Shown one piece after another: positions 45,013 to 57,190 of a DNA stretch of 64,000 nucleotides (positions are counted from its first letter, which is position 1; each line of letters begins with the position of its first letter). The notes beneath the pieces are model-generated. The model was given only the letters and a program-made list of their open reading frames with translations, made no database searches and was not told where the DNA came from. Location: the NCBI GenBank assembly GCA_963932465.1, contig OZ010795.1, positions 521,673,451 through 521,737,450 on the forward strand. Direction: 5' to 3'. The position numbers were made by a program, and so were the translations under genes. The DNA comes from Maratus speciosus (taxonomy: Eukaryota > Arthropoda > Arachnida > Araneae > Salticidae).

Positions 45013-47079
45013 AAAACATGCGTACGGCATGGATTACGAAACACTTTCCAACACATTCCAAATACTACAACAAACCTTCACAGTTTAGTAAGGTGAAATA
45101 TTATGTCTAAATGAACAATTTGGAAAACGAATAGTAAATTTGTAAAACCAATTTCTGCTATTACTGTGATTAATCGGGAAAGTACAAGATTTTTTTGTTC
45201 AGCCCCGTATATGGTCTATATACTGTGTATGTATACTGCTAAAAGTTATTTCAGTTTAAAGTATAGTGCAGTGAGTATTCCCGCTGGCTTTTGACCAACA
45301 TTAGCAATTTGGGGAATGAGAAATTAAAAACGATAGCCTAATGATAAGAAATGTTACCAAAATAGATTCTGCATGAATCACTGAAAAGTCTATCTATAAC
45401 CACTTATTATATCACCTTTTTTCAAAAAGTGTTCTAAAATAACCTATTTTTTTTTTTGTAATTGATTATAAAATAGAAATTCAACTATCGGCTACAGAAA
45501 CTATTAAAAATACATTCTAAATGTCTTCTAAATATGCAAATGTTTCAAACATTCTTTTAGCAGTCTAGATAAAAATTAAAAACAACTATCTTTGATTTAC
45601 TGTTGTGAAAATATACACTAAAAATTGGTATGAGATTTCGACTCTTAACCGATAGAAAAAATTTAACCGGCCGATGATACTTTACATATAAGTAATGCAT
45701 GGTAAAGGGCTAATTTCAACTCCGCATTCCAGCAAAACTTTTCTCTATTTAACGCTTGATGCGAGTAATTTTGCTTGTGTTTTTACTGGCGCGACACCGG
45801 CACATGCATATTGATTAACTGACAATAGAGAAATTCCTCCCGCATAATCCTTTATGTGTATTTGGTTGTCTGTAAATTGGTTTTGAGTTAGTATCTCTAT
45901 AAATAGAGAATGTAAATGACACTTTGCTATTGAGTATACCAAAGTGACATTAATCGTTCAGCAACGCAGATAAGAATTTCGGCTGTATTGGCACACACAA
46001 AGAGCAGAAATTGAGCACTCGCATTTTGGCTAGTATGATTGTTTTATTACTCATTGTGCATTGGAACATTTTGTCACGATTTGGCGCAATGGTGCACAGT
46101 GGGGCAAAATCCCAAAAAGCTGGCCAAAAGTCGAAAAATAAATTTACTATTTAGGAAATTTTGACTATACAGATGGCTAGAATAATGTTTCGAGGGTCAG
46201 AATCTATATTTATAAAAAGGGTTTCGTTTGCCCTTGGCAATCTCCATCAATCCAAAAGTGATGCTTGGAGGATTATTATCTTACGCGAACAAAAAGAGCA
46301 AAACAATAGTTCCTCAAAACACTTACTACATTTTTTCATATCATCCGATTTTAATGCTTTAAAATGGATTCACACGATGATTGTGTGTATATTTTTTGCA
46401 TGTGCTATAAAAATTATATTAAGTAAATAAAAATTTAATAATTTCATGATTATTTTTGATAAAAAAAATTAAAAAAATATATTACTTTTTGCTTTCAAAC
46501 ATCAAAAAGTTTACAAGTTCAACAGTGTTCCGCAACGACATATAATGAAAATAATAGCCTGGACTATTATCTAATGAATAATGAAAAACCAGCTGCCATA
46601 AACTGCCATTCAGCATTTCGTGCAGGTTTTCGCAAGAACAAGTAAAAATGTCACTTTTTTAGTCGCTTCAAAAGCTATGACATTTATTACTTTTCACAGT
46701 AAATTAGCAGGCAAAAATTTTTGAAATTTTCAGATTCTTCAGTTTTGTGATAGATTATTATATATTATATTACAAATAAGTATTATAATCATAAGGATAA
46801 AGGAATTTGATAAGCAAGATTTGTAACAAAAAAATGAAAAGAATTCTCTATCATCCATACGATAGAAATACATTTTCTTATCTTTATAGCTAATAATTTT
46901 GCTTATTCTACTATAATTAGAAGAATTATCTGGTCAATTGTAATCGTTGCTAGATCATATTGCTGAACGTATTTTATTAATGCAAGCGGAAATTATTAAG
47001 AATCTGACTTTCGCGAACATTAGCAATCTGAATTTGATTTGCAAGAGGGGATGTGATAGTACGTCTTGTCAAAGTACTT
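45013..47079. other. Unassigned sequence, no supported gene
   Basis: A stretch of more balanced composition lies at 45690-46060; the minus ORF at 45745-45942 has no recognisable motif. CTATAAATAG at about 45896-45905 resembles a TATA box, but without other signals. A CACAGTGGGGCAAAATCCC phrase near 46094 looks like a transposon end, but no partner end was found. Confidence 0.35.
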
Positions 47080-47650
47080 TTAAGGGGTCTCAGGACTCTT
47101 AAAGGTTTAAAATATTCGAAATTTTAATTTTTTTGGATGTTAAACTCCTATCTTTTCTTAACATTTTGATATAATTGTTTCCTTGAAATTACTATTAGAA
47201 CTGAAGTCATGGCTTTTACATTTATACACGTTCAATAGCTGAAGCGTCGTTTCGGAAACTTTGAAGCCATTTTTCTCCAAATGACGTGTTTGGTCATAAC
47301 GCCCACGATATCTCATAAACTTATGTATATTTTTTCATGAAATTTTAAAAACATACGTTTCATGTTAGTCTGTATAAACTGAACATAAAATTTCCTTTTT
47401 ATTGTTCAAAACAATATTTTTTTATATGATTATAATGTTAAAATTTTCTTAATTTTGCATTAGCTAAATACAACTTTGTATTAAAAATATAAAAATGCTT
47501 TAAAGGCAAATTTATTTAGGTTCAGGGTAATTATTACAATCTGAAATATAAGTAGGTACCAAAATTTTCACTCTAGTTGCAACACTTATTTCGTAATCGT
47601 GCGCGTAAGCTGTTATGCCGATTTTTTGCTCGAAAAATGTCTAACACTTT
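47080..47650 (+). mobile_element. TTAAGGGGTCT-ended MITE-like element, copy 2, right-truncated
   Basis: Starts TTAAGGGGTCTCAGGACTC and aligns with 7129-7535 joined to 9328-9510, including GTAATCGTGCG and AACACTTTGGA. It has no HINE-like insertion and so acts as the empty site for copy HA. Its right end is replaced after ACACTTTGGA by the insertion at 47651-47960. Confidence 0.7.
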
Positions 47651-47960
47651 GGAACCCCCTTTAAATAAAAGCGTAAAAAATAGCAATGTTAAAATCACCA
47701 AAATTTTAAATTCTAAGCATACCGGTTTCGGTAGCATATAGCATACCTTCCTCAGTGCTAAGGATGGCGGAAATTTGCTCACATATATAGGAGAGATGGG
47801 AATTCCAGTTAAAGGTTTATTGACCAATAGGAAAACAGAGGATTGCAGGCAACAGCCAATAGGAAAAAAAGATGGGAAATGGAACCGAAGTAGTGAGGGG
47901 TGGGGGGGTAAATTAAGAGAAAGAAGTTTTTATGTAATATTTCCAACAGTCTGATAATGG
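47651..47960 (-). mobile_element. SINE- or Penelope-like fragment with hammerhead-like core
   Basis: On the minus strand, CAATAAACCTTTAACTGGAA precedes CCGCCATCCTTAGCACTGAGG, then a stem-loop and GAAACCGGTATGC. CCAATAGGAAAACAGAGG and AACAGCCAATAGGAAA are also present on the plus strand. The borders are only approximate. No ORF beyond a chance frame. Confidence 0.4.
47724..47755 (-). other. Hammerhead-like core motif, minus strand
   Basis: CTGAGGA (fits CTGANGA), one A, then a 4-bp stem GGTA/TACC around TGCTATATGC (which can pair further), then GAAACC. Third occurrence in the window of the same layout with one extra base before the stem. Confidence 0.35.
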
Positions 47961-49099
47961 GGGAATAGCGAATTCACAATTAACAATATTTTTTTTATAT
48001 TTTTATAAATATGAAATGCTTCTAAATATGAAATGCTTTTAAATATAACTTCATTTTCATTGAAATAAGCATTTCATCTAGTATCTGAAACTTAGTACAC
48101 ATGCAGCAGAAAAACGCAATAAAAAATTTATCAGGAAAAATGCGTGTTTTCAAAAGCAGTATGTGATTTTCCGTTCAAAATATCATGACCCTAATGGGAT
48201 TTTGCGCCCCTTCTCTGCAATAATGAAAGCTATCTAATTTTCGTCATCTTGAAGAAATTTTCTAAATTGCTTTTAAAATTAAATTATAAAAGTGGGGCTA
48301 TTGAAAAAAAACAGCTAGTGCGATCACATCTATAAATGAACAGATTTCAGTTTAAAAAATTATTAGTAAAATTTGTCCAGCAGAAAGATCAGGGCAATTG
48401 ACTAATAAACACACTTGTGTTTTAAATATATAGATTATGTAAAATTATGAAAAAATAAATTAAGCAAATTATGTTATTTTGATAAAATTACAGTAGAATG
48501 TCCTAAAGAATAGCATTAAAATTTTATTAGGCAAGAGAATTTTGGACAAAAACTTGAGGAAGCAGCTTGGGTGAAAATGACGCACTTCTACAAAACATAT
48601 TTCAGTTTCAAGAATTAAATTACACGCTTTTTATAAAATGACGTCATATGCATCCGCTAAAGCAATCCACTTTTAAAATCCAGTCTTAAACTTCATCTAT
48701 AAAAAATATGCATATGACGTCATTATCGCGGAATAATAGACGATATTGTTGACATAACAAGTATTTTAATTTCGAGTTTTTTTCATGTTTTATTAGAAAG
48801 TGGCAACAAAAAGATAAGATACAGTAATCTCATATCTTCGACTATTTTCCCTTTACTTTCAATAGAAATGGAGTACTTGTGTAGCCACGATTCGAAAAAT
48901 GGTATTAAAAACTACAAAAAAATAAATATGTTAAAAATAAATTCAGATACAAGTTTCAAACAAATTGCATTTAAAAATACATTTTCATACCTTTCCCCCC
49001 CAATATGACGGTGTAAAAATTGAAAATGTGCGATGTTTAAAAGTTTAAAAATTTGCAAAACCGAAATTTCATTTCGAATTTCAAATGTTGTCATTCGGA
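47961..49099. other. AT-rich spacer
   Basis: No gene. It contains an inverted pair of TGACGTCATATGCAT words described separately. Confidence 0.45.
48639..48723. promoter_or_regulatory. Inverted pair of TGACGTCA sites
   Basis: ATGACGTCATATGCAT at 48639 and its exact inverse ATGCATATGACGTCAT ending at 48723, about 55 bp apart. TGACGTCA is the cAMP-response element octamer, but here the longer 16-bp symmetry suggests a small inverted repeat or MITE remnant just as well. No adjacent gene. Confidence 0.3.
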
Positions 49100-49402
49100 G
49101 AATGGCGTATGCGTTACGCACAGATATGTTTGTCCTTTATAATATAGATATAAATTGTTTTGTTCTATAGTTATTAATGAACCTTTTTTTATTTATTGTT
49201 GTTCGCTTTTTAAAAATATATATGTAAGTGGCATACGGAAACGAGGCTTTCGCCAAACTGATGTGAGAAAAAAATCGCGCCAACGTGGTGCGTATATGAC
49301 ATCTCTGCCTAAATAAATATTATTCATTTTTTTTATGACGTCCACTCCACTGTTATATTTTCAATGACAGTCTGCACGGGCAACGTCGGGAAGGTCATCT
49401 AG
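49100..49402 (+). mobile_element. Helitron 3'-end fragment
   Basis: CTTTATAATATAGATATAAA leads to a 3' end CACGGGCAACGTCGGGAAGG then TCATCTAG followed by T. Canonical Helitrons end with a GC-rich hairpin of the CGGGCAACGCCGGG type, a few bases, then CTAG next to a target T. The hairpin here is imperfect. No Rep/helicase coding sequence and no 5' TC end were identified. Confidence 0.55.
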
Positions 49403-49946
49403 TTTACATTATTTTGTTCACTAGTATTTCAAGACAATAATATTCATGGTATATTTCATGTTGAATTTCTTCAGAAAGATTATTCTTAAGAAATATTCGT
49501 AAACAAAATTATCGCTTTGGAAAACCCTTCACCAACAAAAGAAAATAAATTATTTTATATGGATTAAATCGATATAATACTTATTTCTAAGAAACTTTAA
49601 AAAATATATATATATTTGTAAAACATTTAAATTTGTCTGTATATGCGTAAATGATGATGGAACATCAAAATCCAATTCTCTAGATGATTACTTTTTAAAG
49701 GTATAGCAATATATATATGTATGTATCACAAATAGAAAAAACCTTTTTATGAAATGCAAGAATAGTACAAAATAAGCAGATAATAAAAAATATTAAGCAA
49801 CATTTTGAATGGTACTTTCTTTTACATTTCGTAGAACAGTTTAAAGAAAATTTACAGAAAATAAGTTTTAAATTGTTTATAATTAATATAACACTGCTTT
49901 TCCTAATTATTTCAGCATAATTACGGTTCCTTGTCGTAAATATAAA
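49403..49946. other. AT-rich spacer
   Basis: Nothing recognised. Confidence 0.4.
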
Positions 49947-50100
49947 CAGGGTGCCGAAAAAGTTTTGGATGGCTTTTTAATGTGTGTAAAATTTTAGCGT
50001 TGTGTTTTTTCTTTTGAATTTAAAAGTGTTTTCTTGTGGTTTTGACTTGCTTTTACATATTCATAACAAAAAATAACACAGCTCTTTTTTTAGGATAGAA

Positions 50101-51120
50101 TGGATCGCAAAACGCAGCGAGTGCTTGCTATGCAAAAGGTTGAAGACAAGAGAACTGTAATGAAGATCGCCAAGGAATTGAAAATGCCTCAATCAACGAT
50201 CTCAAATATTTTGAAGCAATACAAAAGTTCAAAGGACCTTTTGACAAACTATGAAGCGTAAGGCCACGTTCAGCTCGTTCCAAGAACAACATCAAAATCA
50301 TACGCGTAAGAATCAGACGCAACCCACGAAGATCAATGCGCAAAATTGGACGAGTTCTAAAATTTGATCAAAAATATGTTCGAAACATCGTTAACAAAGT
50401 TCTGTGACTGAACTCTATTAAGTTTCAAGCAATTCACGTGCTGACAGATGCGACAAAACAGCAACGTTTGAAGAAATGCAGAGCTTTGTTGAAGCGCCTC
50501 ACTGGTGACACGCTTAGAATAGTTCTTTGGTTGGATAAGGCGCCATTCTGGATTGAGCAGGAATTCAACTGGCAAAATGACAGAAATTTGTCACAGAATG
50601 TTGTCAAAGCAAATTCACAGAGAGAAATTGTTCGGATATCCCCTCATCCATAGCCTTTGATAGTGTGGGGAGGAATCCCAGAAGAATGCAAAACTTTTTT
50701 GGTTTTTGTGTAACTTGGTGTCAAAATCAATCAACAATCTTAGATTATAAGAGAAAGTTTTGCAAGAAGCGCTCAGGTTTTTGCTCAGAAACACTTTTCT
50801 GGATGACACTGTGTGTTTCAGCAAGTCTCTTCACGAGCCCATTGCGTGCGTAAGAGAGGGGGGGGGGTGGCATTACGTTAATTTCTCCCGATTAATGGCC
50901 TACTAACTCGCCCGATATCAATCCAATGGATTTTTTACTCTTAGGGAATTTTGAAGGCAAAGGTCTTGACTACTTATCTTCAAAGTTTGGATTGTCTGAA
51001 AGCAAAATTGATTAAGGAATGAACCAATCTTCCCGACGAGATACATCGTGCAACATTCAATGGTGTCTCAAAGCGGCTAAGGGCTACATCGAAGAAAAAG
51101 GCGGATAGTTTAGATCTAAT
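50101..51120 (+). pseudogene. mariner-type (IS630-Tc1-mariner) transposase pseudogene
   Basis: N-terminus MDRKTQRVLAMQKVEDKRTV followed by IAKELKMPQSTISNILKQY, a helix-turn-helix DNA-binding domain. The catalytic part shows WIEQEFNWQND after the first Asp block, then IVWGGIPEE, a changed FQQVSSRAH where active copies have FQQD with the second catalytic Asp, and NSPDINPMDF with the third acidic region. Many frameshifts and stops. The EQEFN-RQND style motif suggests the maT or D37D-like group rather than classic mariner, but this is tentative. Confidence 0.85.
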
Positions 51121-51268
51121 CTGCTTTTGTCTGATTTATATAATGTTAAATTTATTATATTTGTTAATAATTCATAATGAACAGAACGAATATTTTTTTC
51201 CAACAGGATTAAATCATATTCAAGGCTGGAATAGCATAGTTGAAGTTTATTCCAACAAGGCGAAAAAT

Positions 51269-51340
51269 GTCCAGACCAAGAATCGAGCCTGTATACTTGG
51301 CGTGCCGTGCCAATGCTTTATCTGTGAAGCTATTCGGACT
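51269..51340 (-). repeat. tRNA-like head, minus unit of the dimer
   Basis: Minus strand GTCCGAATAGCTTCACAGAT, anticodon stem TTGGC/GCCAA around ACGGCAC, B-box-like GGCTCGATTCTTGG, 3' GTCTGGACA. Loop position 33 is C, so it is unlikely to be functional. Confidence 0.65.
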
Positions 51341-51449
51341 ATACCTGGCTGTCATAATTCACTCATATTTGTTGGACATGGCTGCGAACTGCAGAGCTAG
51401 TTTCATTCATACTAGCTAAAACTATAGCATTTAAATGATGAAATTGTGT

Positions 51450-51521
51450 TATCGGATAGCTTAACAGGTAAAGCATTAGCACGGCACGCCAAGTATCCAG
51501 TTTCGGTTCCTGGTCTGGACA
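51450..51521 (+). repeat. tRNA-like head, plus unit of the dimer
   Basis: Plus strand TATCGGATAGCTTAACAGG, loop ACGGCAC, GTTTCGGTTCCTGG and 3' GTCTGGACA. The anticodon-stem 5' side is mutated (TTAGC). Followed by ATTTTTCACTCTGTTAGAAT, the tail shared in outline with the larger array. Confidence 0.65.
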
Positions 51522-51656
51522 TTTTTCACTCTGTTAGAATAAACTTCATCTGTGCTACTCCGGCCTTGAATATGATTTGTTAATAATTGTTGAAATTTAC
51601 GGTTTTCTCGAAAATAATAGATTTTATGCCCTCTAAATGTTTTTATGCACCCTGTA

Positions 51657-54285
51657 AGTTTGGAATGAACCTATATATGTATAATTATGAAAATTTTCAA
51701 TAAGAGTGAGAAGTGCTAGACTTGAGAATTGAAAGTGAGAAGTTCGAGGCTTGGTAGATTAGTTTCAAAGCTTTGGCGCGTATAGTGAATGACTCTGGTT
51801 TGATTACATGCTTGGATGCTTTTTCAATCTGTTGGCTCTACACCTTTTAAAATTAAAATTTAAAAATTGTGTATTTTGAATTACATTTCTTTGAAAAATA
51901 TATTTCTTAAATATTTTTTACAAGATTTAGAAGTCACTTTCTGAAAAAAGAGACTTTTCTTCAGGTCAGGTTTTAAACTTTAAAATAAGAAGCAATTTTG
52001 TTGCATAAGTATAGTAAGTTAAATTAACTTCTTGAGCAATCTCTTTTAATTTTAAGGAAATATAAGCTAATCCACTTTATTTTACTTAAATAAACTCCCT
52101 AAATAATCTTTTTTAAACAGATTTCAAAAGATTATACAATGCGTAGCATACATTTAAGGGATAGCAAACTGGTCGTCAAGAGCGGGTTGTAATATTACGT
52201 TTGTTGTTTTCGTACGTTCTATCTAAATGATCTATAAAAGCCACTCACTCCACGCTAAAAAAAAGTAGTACAACATAAAGTGGTAGTTGAAAACATTCTC
52301 GTAGTCCATCAAACAGTCATCCATCAGTCCATATACAGTTTCATTACTTTTGAAATTTATAAAAATTTCGTCTTATGAAATATCATAGTTGACCCAATTC
52401 TTCTTTTGTTTATAATTACAGTACTTTGGTTAGCTTTCAACATATTAATTTAAAGAAGCTCTCATTTTCTTCTGGAAACGTGTTTTTTCCATGCTGTAGT
52501 GGGTTTATGCTTATTATGTCAAACGGAAATGTATTTTGATTGTTTATACTTCCATTTCTTTGTAGTTCATTATTATCATAATAACTTTTGGATGATAATT
52601 TATCTCAGGTCTATCTTTTTTCCGCAGTCTCCACAGAATTATAACAAAAACAATGGATAGGATAGTAAAATTTTACCACAATGAACCATTGCCCTTAGAA
52701 AGCAAACCGTATTTAAAAATGTGGCTGTATGGAAGTTTTAAACGACAGTTGGAAATAAAAATTAATATAAGTACTGTTTATATAATGTAGAAACAATTGG
52801 GGAATTGAAGAATAGGTTTCGAATTTTATCATCAGATTATTTAATTTTACATTAAAACACGAAACGCTAATATAAGCTCGAAATCGCCAAGACCGTCCGG
52901 TGTATTAAAAGTCGGATCGCATCCAAATCCACTGCTTGGTATCCCCAATTTATTGAATTTTGAGCTCATTACACTGATAATTAAATAATCAAGAATTAAG
53001 TTCACTTAAAAGATACTTATTGCATGTCATATAAGATTAACTATTATCGAAAGCTTTATGGCATTCTCAATTTGTTTTCAAGCATGTTATACACTTTTAT
53101 ACACATGTTATTCTCTATCTCTTGAAGATCTTCAAAGATTGTAGCACTCTTCTCATCAGTTTTGCCTTGAAAGGTGTTAAATGGATTTGTATGTTCCGCG
53201 AGTAACGATTGCCGTTACTCTTGGAAAAGGTGGAAAATGGACACTTCACGCCTGTCAGGAACGATTGACTGAATTACGGAACATCTCACCGAAAAATTTT
53301 AGAAACAAACTCTATAATTAATCGTCGGTTGGCTTGTTCAACAATGCTGTGCGGTTTAATCTGTCTAACGCGGTGTCTTCAAACTCCTTCATTTACCTAC
53401 AGTATAATAACATGTATCGCTGCGTTTAATGCATTGGCGTGAAATAGTCTTTAAATAATATTCACAAACTTAGCATTAGGTTGTTTTAAATGGCAGAAAG
53501 TGGAAATTTCTTTCGTGGAATTATTGGGGAAAATGGCGGAGTATTTAATTAAACAGTGGAAAACATACGACAAAATCCTTCAATGACATGGACACTACAA
53601 CAGACATACAAATAGCAGAACATAGTGGTTTTACAGACATCAAGTGCATTTATTAGTACGGTCTCTCAGCATTAGGAAGAATGCAATTACAATGAAAAGC
53701 AACAGCAAGCCATTAACTTCATATAATAATAATAATAATAATAACATTACTCTAACAATAATTTCGGGATTTTATAATTGCTAACTTTTACCAGATTATT
53801 CTAATTAAATAATGAGACTGGATACCAGAAATGTAAAAAATAGACAAAGTAATTTTATTTTATTAAATGAATAATCTTGAAAATAATGAAAAGGATTTTC
53901 AATAAAAACTTTCCTTAAATTGCTACTATTAGAAATAAAATATTAAATAACAACATAGAAATATATTTTTCAGAGATGTATGATACTGTTATACAAAACT
54001 TTTGTATATTTATTCGTACATGAAAAGTTTTATTCAAGCATTTTTAATTAAAAAAAATAAACTAAAAAATATAGTTATTATAAAATTTACAATATTTTAC
54101 AATAGCAATAATATAAAAAAAATATTATTCCTATTATTTTTTACTAAAACATTTTTCCTGTATTTTATTTGCGCTTAGCTTCACCGATTTACTATTTTTT
54201 TTCAAAACATATAAATTTCGTACTATTTTTTTTTATAAATTCCGTCGAATATATGTTTGTTTACAAATGACTATTTTATCATTTT
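51657..54285. other. Long unassigned AT-rich stretch
   Basis: No coding frame above noise. TCTATAAAAG at about 52230 followed by CCACTCACTCCACGC resembles a TATA box region, but no gene can be attached. An (ATA)n tract lies near 53725-53743. Confidence 0.4.
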
Positions 54286-55332
54286 AGGTATCTTTCATTA
54301 CAAAAATCTGCCTATTGCAGCCGTTCTGAGGAAAGCGATTTAAAAAAAATTGGGTATATTTTCATCGATCATGACCCCCAGACCCCGAAACCACCCTCCG
54401 TTTAAAAGTTGATATATATATATATAATCATTCATTAAACATTACCGACCACCCACAAAAATTGTGCTAGTATGAATGGAATTGACAATAATACAGTTTC
54501 CCCAAACACACTGAATGGATACCAAAAACATAATATACAAGCTGCTATGTATAAAATGAAGTCCCTTGTACTATATAACAAGAATTAATATGGAAGAAAA
54601 AAAGAAGATTATGGATAGAGATAAAAATAATTGAAAAGCTTATATATTGAATTACGTTATCAAGAGTACAGAATTCAATTATATATGCAAATTAGTCGTT
54701 TTCTGTGAGAAAAAAGCTAAAAGCTGAATTTTTTTTTTCTCCTGCACTCAAACGACTAAAATAACCAAGAGAATAGTTTCAAGATGAAAACAGAATAATA
54801 TTAAATGCTATGAAATGGAAAAAGCAATACAACCTTTTAAATATTTAATTTATAGCAAGAAAAAATAGTAATATTGCACAGCATACCTAATAAAATCCCA
54901 GTTTTTTTTTTATCCAAATATACTCTTGCACATGGTATCCAAAAGCTCGATAAGTTTAAGGTTATTTTTACAGTTAAGTTAACACAGATTTTAAAACCTA
55001 ATGGATACAGTTAATCTATTTTGAAATACCGTGATAAATGCAATTAAAATAATATAAATAGAAAATAATTACATAATTAGTTCTTAAAATACCTATTAAC
55101 ACTTTAAAATTTTATATTGCTTAATTAAAGTAAAAAATACCAAAACTATTAGTTTACAATATCGCAAATAACCAGCATTAAGCAGCACAATGCGTTAAAA
55201 ATTGAAATTATTACTCTAATCAACAAACAGAATGCAAATTAAATTTTGGTGCTGCCATCTAGTATAATAACTTGAAAATATCATGATCAAAATGTCATAA
55301 GATTAAGCTATTAGAAGCTAATTCTTTGAAAT

Positions 55333-55374
55333 ATATCTATCTATCTATCTATCTATCTATATATATATATATAT
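55333..55374. repeat. (TCTA)n(TA)n microsatellite
   Basis: Six or more TCTA units passing into TA, at the same relative place as the (TA)n tract in copy HA. Confidence 0.9.
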
Positions 55375-55377
55375 GAT

Positions 55378-57190
55378 TTTTGTCTCCCTGTAACTCTCGT
55401 ATTTATGAAACTATTTGGATGTAACTCGGTGTGTACATAGTACATACCAGCGTCTCAAAGAGATTCGTTAAAATTTCAAAATTCCAAATTTGAAATGTGT
55501 TACCAAAGAATTGAAAATGTAAAAATATTTTTTTCTTATGTGTTTGACCTTTATACAAAGATTCCGCAACAGTTTTTGTTTTGTCTATAACTTAAAAAAT
55601 GGCTGAGTTACAGCACTTTGAATTTCTAGCGTGGCTGACATTTTGATACGTCCTGATTTTTGCCACGCGATAGAAGGCGTATTTATTAACCAATTTAGAT
55701 GTAACTTCATGTATGCATAGACCAATGTCTCGACCAAGTTCGTTGACCAACTTTAACCGCAATCTTGTTTCAAAATGGCGGCCATTTAAAATTTTTAAAA
55801 AACTTTTAAATTTGAAATGTGGTACCAAAAAATTGAAAATGGAAAAATATTTCTTTTGTGCGTTTGACCTTGATACAAAGATTCCGGAGCAGTTTTTGTT
55901 TTGTCTATATCTTTAAAAATGGCTGAGTTATAGCATTTTGAATTTCTAGCGCGGCTGACATTTTGAAACGTCCTGATTTTTGTCACGTGATAACAGGCGT
56001 ATTTATGAACCGATTTGGATGTACATTGGTGTGTACATAGTGCATACAAATATCGCAACCGAGTTCGTTCGCCAGCTTCATCCGCCATCTTGTTTCAAAA
56101 TGGCGTCCATTAAAAAAAAAAATTAATTTTAAATTTAGAAGGAGATACAAAAAAGTGGAAAATGAAAAAGATTTTTTTTTTGTATGTGTTTGACCTTTAT
56201 ACAAAGATTCCGGAACAATTTTTGTTTCGTCTATATCTAAAAAAATGGCTGAGTTATAGCATTTTGAATTTCTATTGTGGCTGACATTTTAAAACTACCT
56301 GATTTTTGTCCCGCGATAACAGGCGTATTTTTGAACCGATTTGGAAGTAACTTGGTCTGTATATAGTACATCCCAATGCCTCGACCGAGTTCGTTGGCCA
56401 GCTTCATCCGCCATCTTGTTTAAAAATGGCGGCCATTTAAATTTTTAAGAAAAATTTAAATTTGAAATGTGGTACCAAAAAATTGAAAATTTAAAAAATA
56501 TTTCTTTTTATGTGTTTGACCTTGATAAAAAGATTCGGGAGCAGTTTTTGTTTCATCTATATATTAAAAATCATATCAATTATATCAATGTCTCAACCGA
56601 GTTCGTTGGCCAGCTTCATTCGCCATCTTGATACAATGATTCCGGAGCAGTTTTTGTTTCTGAAAATTTGTTCTTTTGTTTATATCTTAAAAAATCGTTG
56701 AGTTTTAGCACTTTGAATTTCTAGCATGGCTAACATTTTGACACGATCTTGTATTTGTCACGCGATAACACACTCATTCGCCTATTTCGATGTAAGAATG
56801 AATGTGGATAGTATACAGCAATGTCTCGACCAAGTTCGCTGGCCAGCTTCGTCAGCCATCTTGTTTCAAAATTGCGGCCATTAAATTAAAAAAGGATATA
56901 TTTAAAGTGAGGTGCAAAAAAAGTAGAAATTGAAAAAGGTTTCTTTCTTAAGTATTTGACCTCGATATAAGGATTCAGGAGCATTTTTTGTTTGTCTTTA
57001 TCTTAAAAAATGGCTCAGATATAGCGGTTTCAATTTCTAATGTGGGTGGCATTTTGAAAAATCTGATTTTTTTTGCCGGCGACAGCACTCGTATATGTCA
57101 ACCGATTCCGATGTGAGTGAGCATGTTCACAGGAATTACTAAGGTCTGGACCATGTTCATAGTTAGCCTCATCCGCCATGTTGTCTTAAA
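55378..57190 (-). repeat. Tandem array, period about 325 bp, inverted relative to that at 7.8-9.1 kb
   Basis: The anchor CACGCGATA or variants occurs near 55664, 55984, 56309, 56759 and, diverged, 57080, with a degenerate unit near 55393 and one truncated unit near 56575. Units carry TTCGTTGGCCAGCTTCATCC and CAGTTTTTGTTT blocks. Short ORFs in this stretch are by-products. Confidence 0.9.

Larger units (their letters stand above)
51173..51576. mobile_element. Palindromic dimer of tRNA-derived SINE units
   Basis: Flanked by the 12-bp direct repeat TTGTTAATAATT (51161-51172 and 51577-51588). The left half holds a tRNA-like unit on the minus strand and the right half one on the plus strand; outside the heads, TTCTAACA / TGTTAGAA-like and CATATTCAAGGC / GCCTTGAATATG sequences mirror each other. 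The design is the same as the five-unit array at 24868-26297 but with a different tRNA-like head. The spacer between the heads is about 110 bp. Confidence 0.75.
49947..51654 (+). mobile_element. mariner-type transposon, decayed, with nested tRNA-SINE dimer
   Basis: The left end CAGGGTGCCGAAAAAGTTTTGG is matched on the complement of the right end by CAGGGTGCATAAAAACAT. Inside is a mariner-type transposase relic. The right terminal region is split by the palindromic insertion 51173-51576. Removing it gives about 1.3 kb, the usual mariner length. The TA at the right border is present; the left border is not a clean TA. Confidence 0.8.

Noticed and set aside
45745..45942. Minus-strand 65-codon ORF as a small host gene
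   Set aside because: No recognisable domain, promoter or splice context; kept only as an unassigned balanced-composition stretch.
46094..46112. CACAGTG heptamer-like transposon or RSS-type end (Transib/Chapaev)
   Set aside because: No matching inverted end, 12/23-type nonamer spacing or transposase found nearby; a 7-mer alone is expected by chance.
53100..53130. CTCATCAG (complement CTGATGAG) near 53.15 kb as another hammerhead core
   Set aside because: On the minus strand it is not followed by a stem and GAAA box within a suitable distance.
55713..56204. Overlapping ORFs on both strands near 55.7-56.2 kb
   Set aside because: They fall in the 325-bp tandem array; similar frames recur at 8861-9079 for the same reason.
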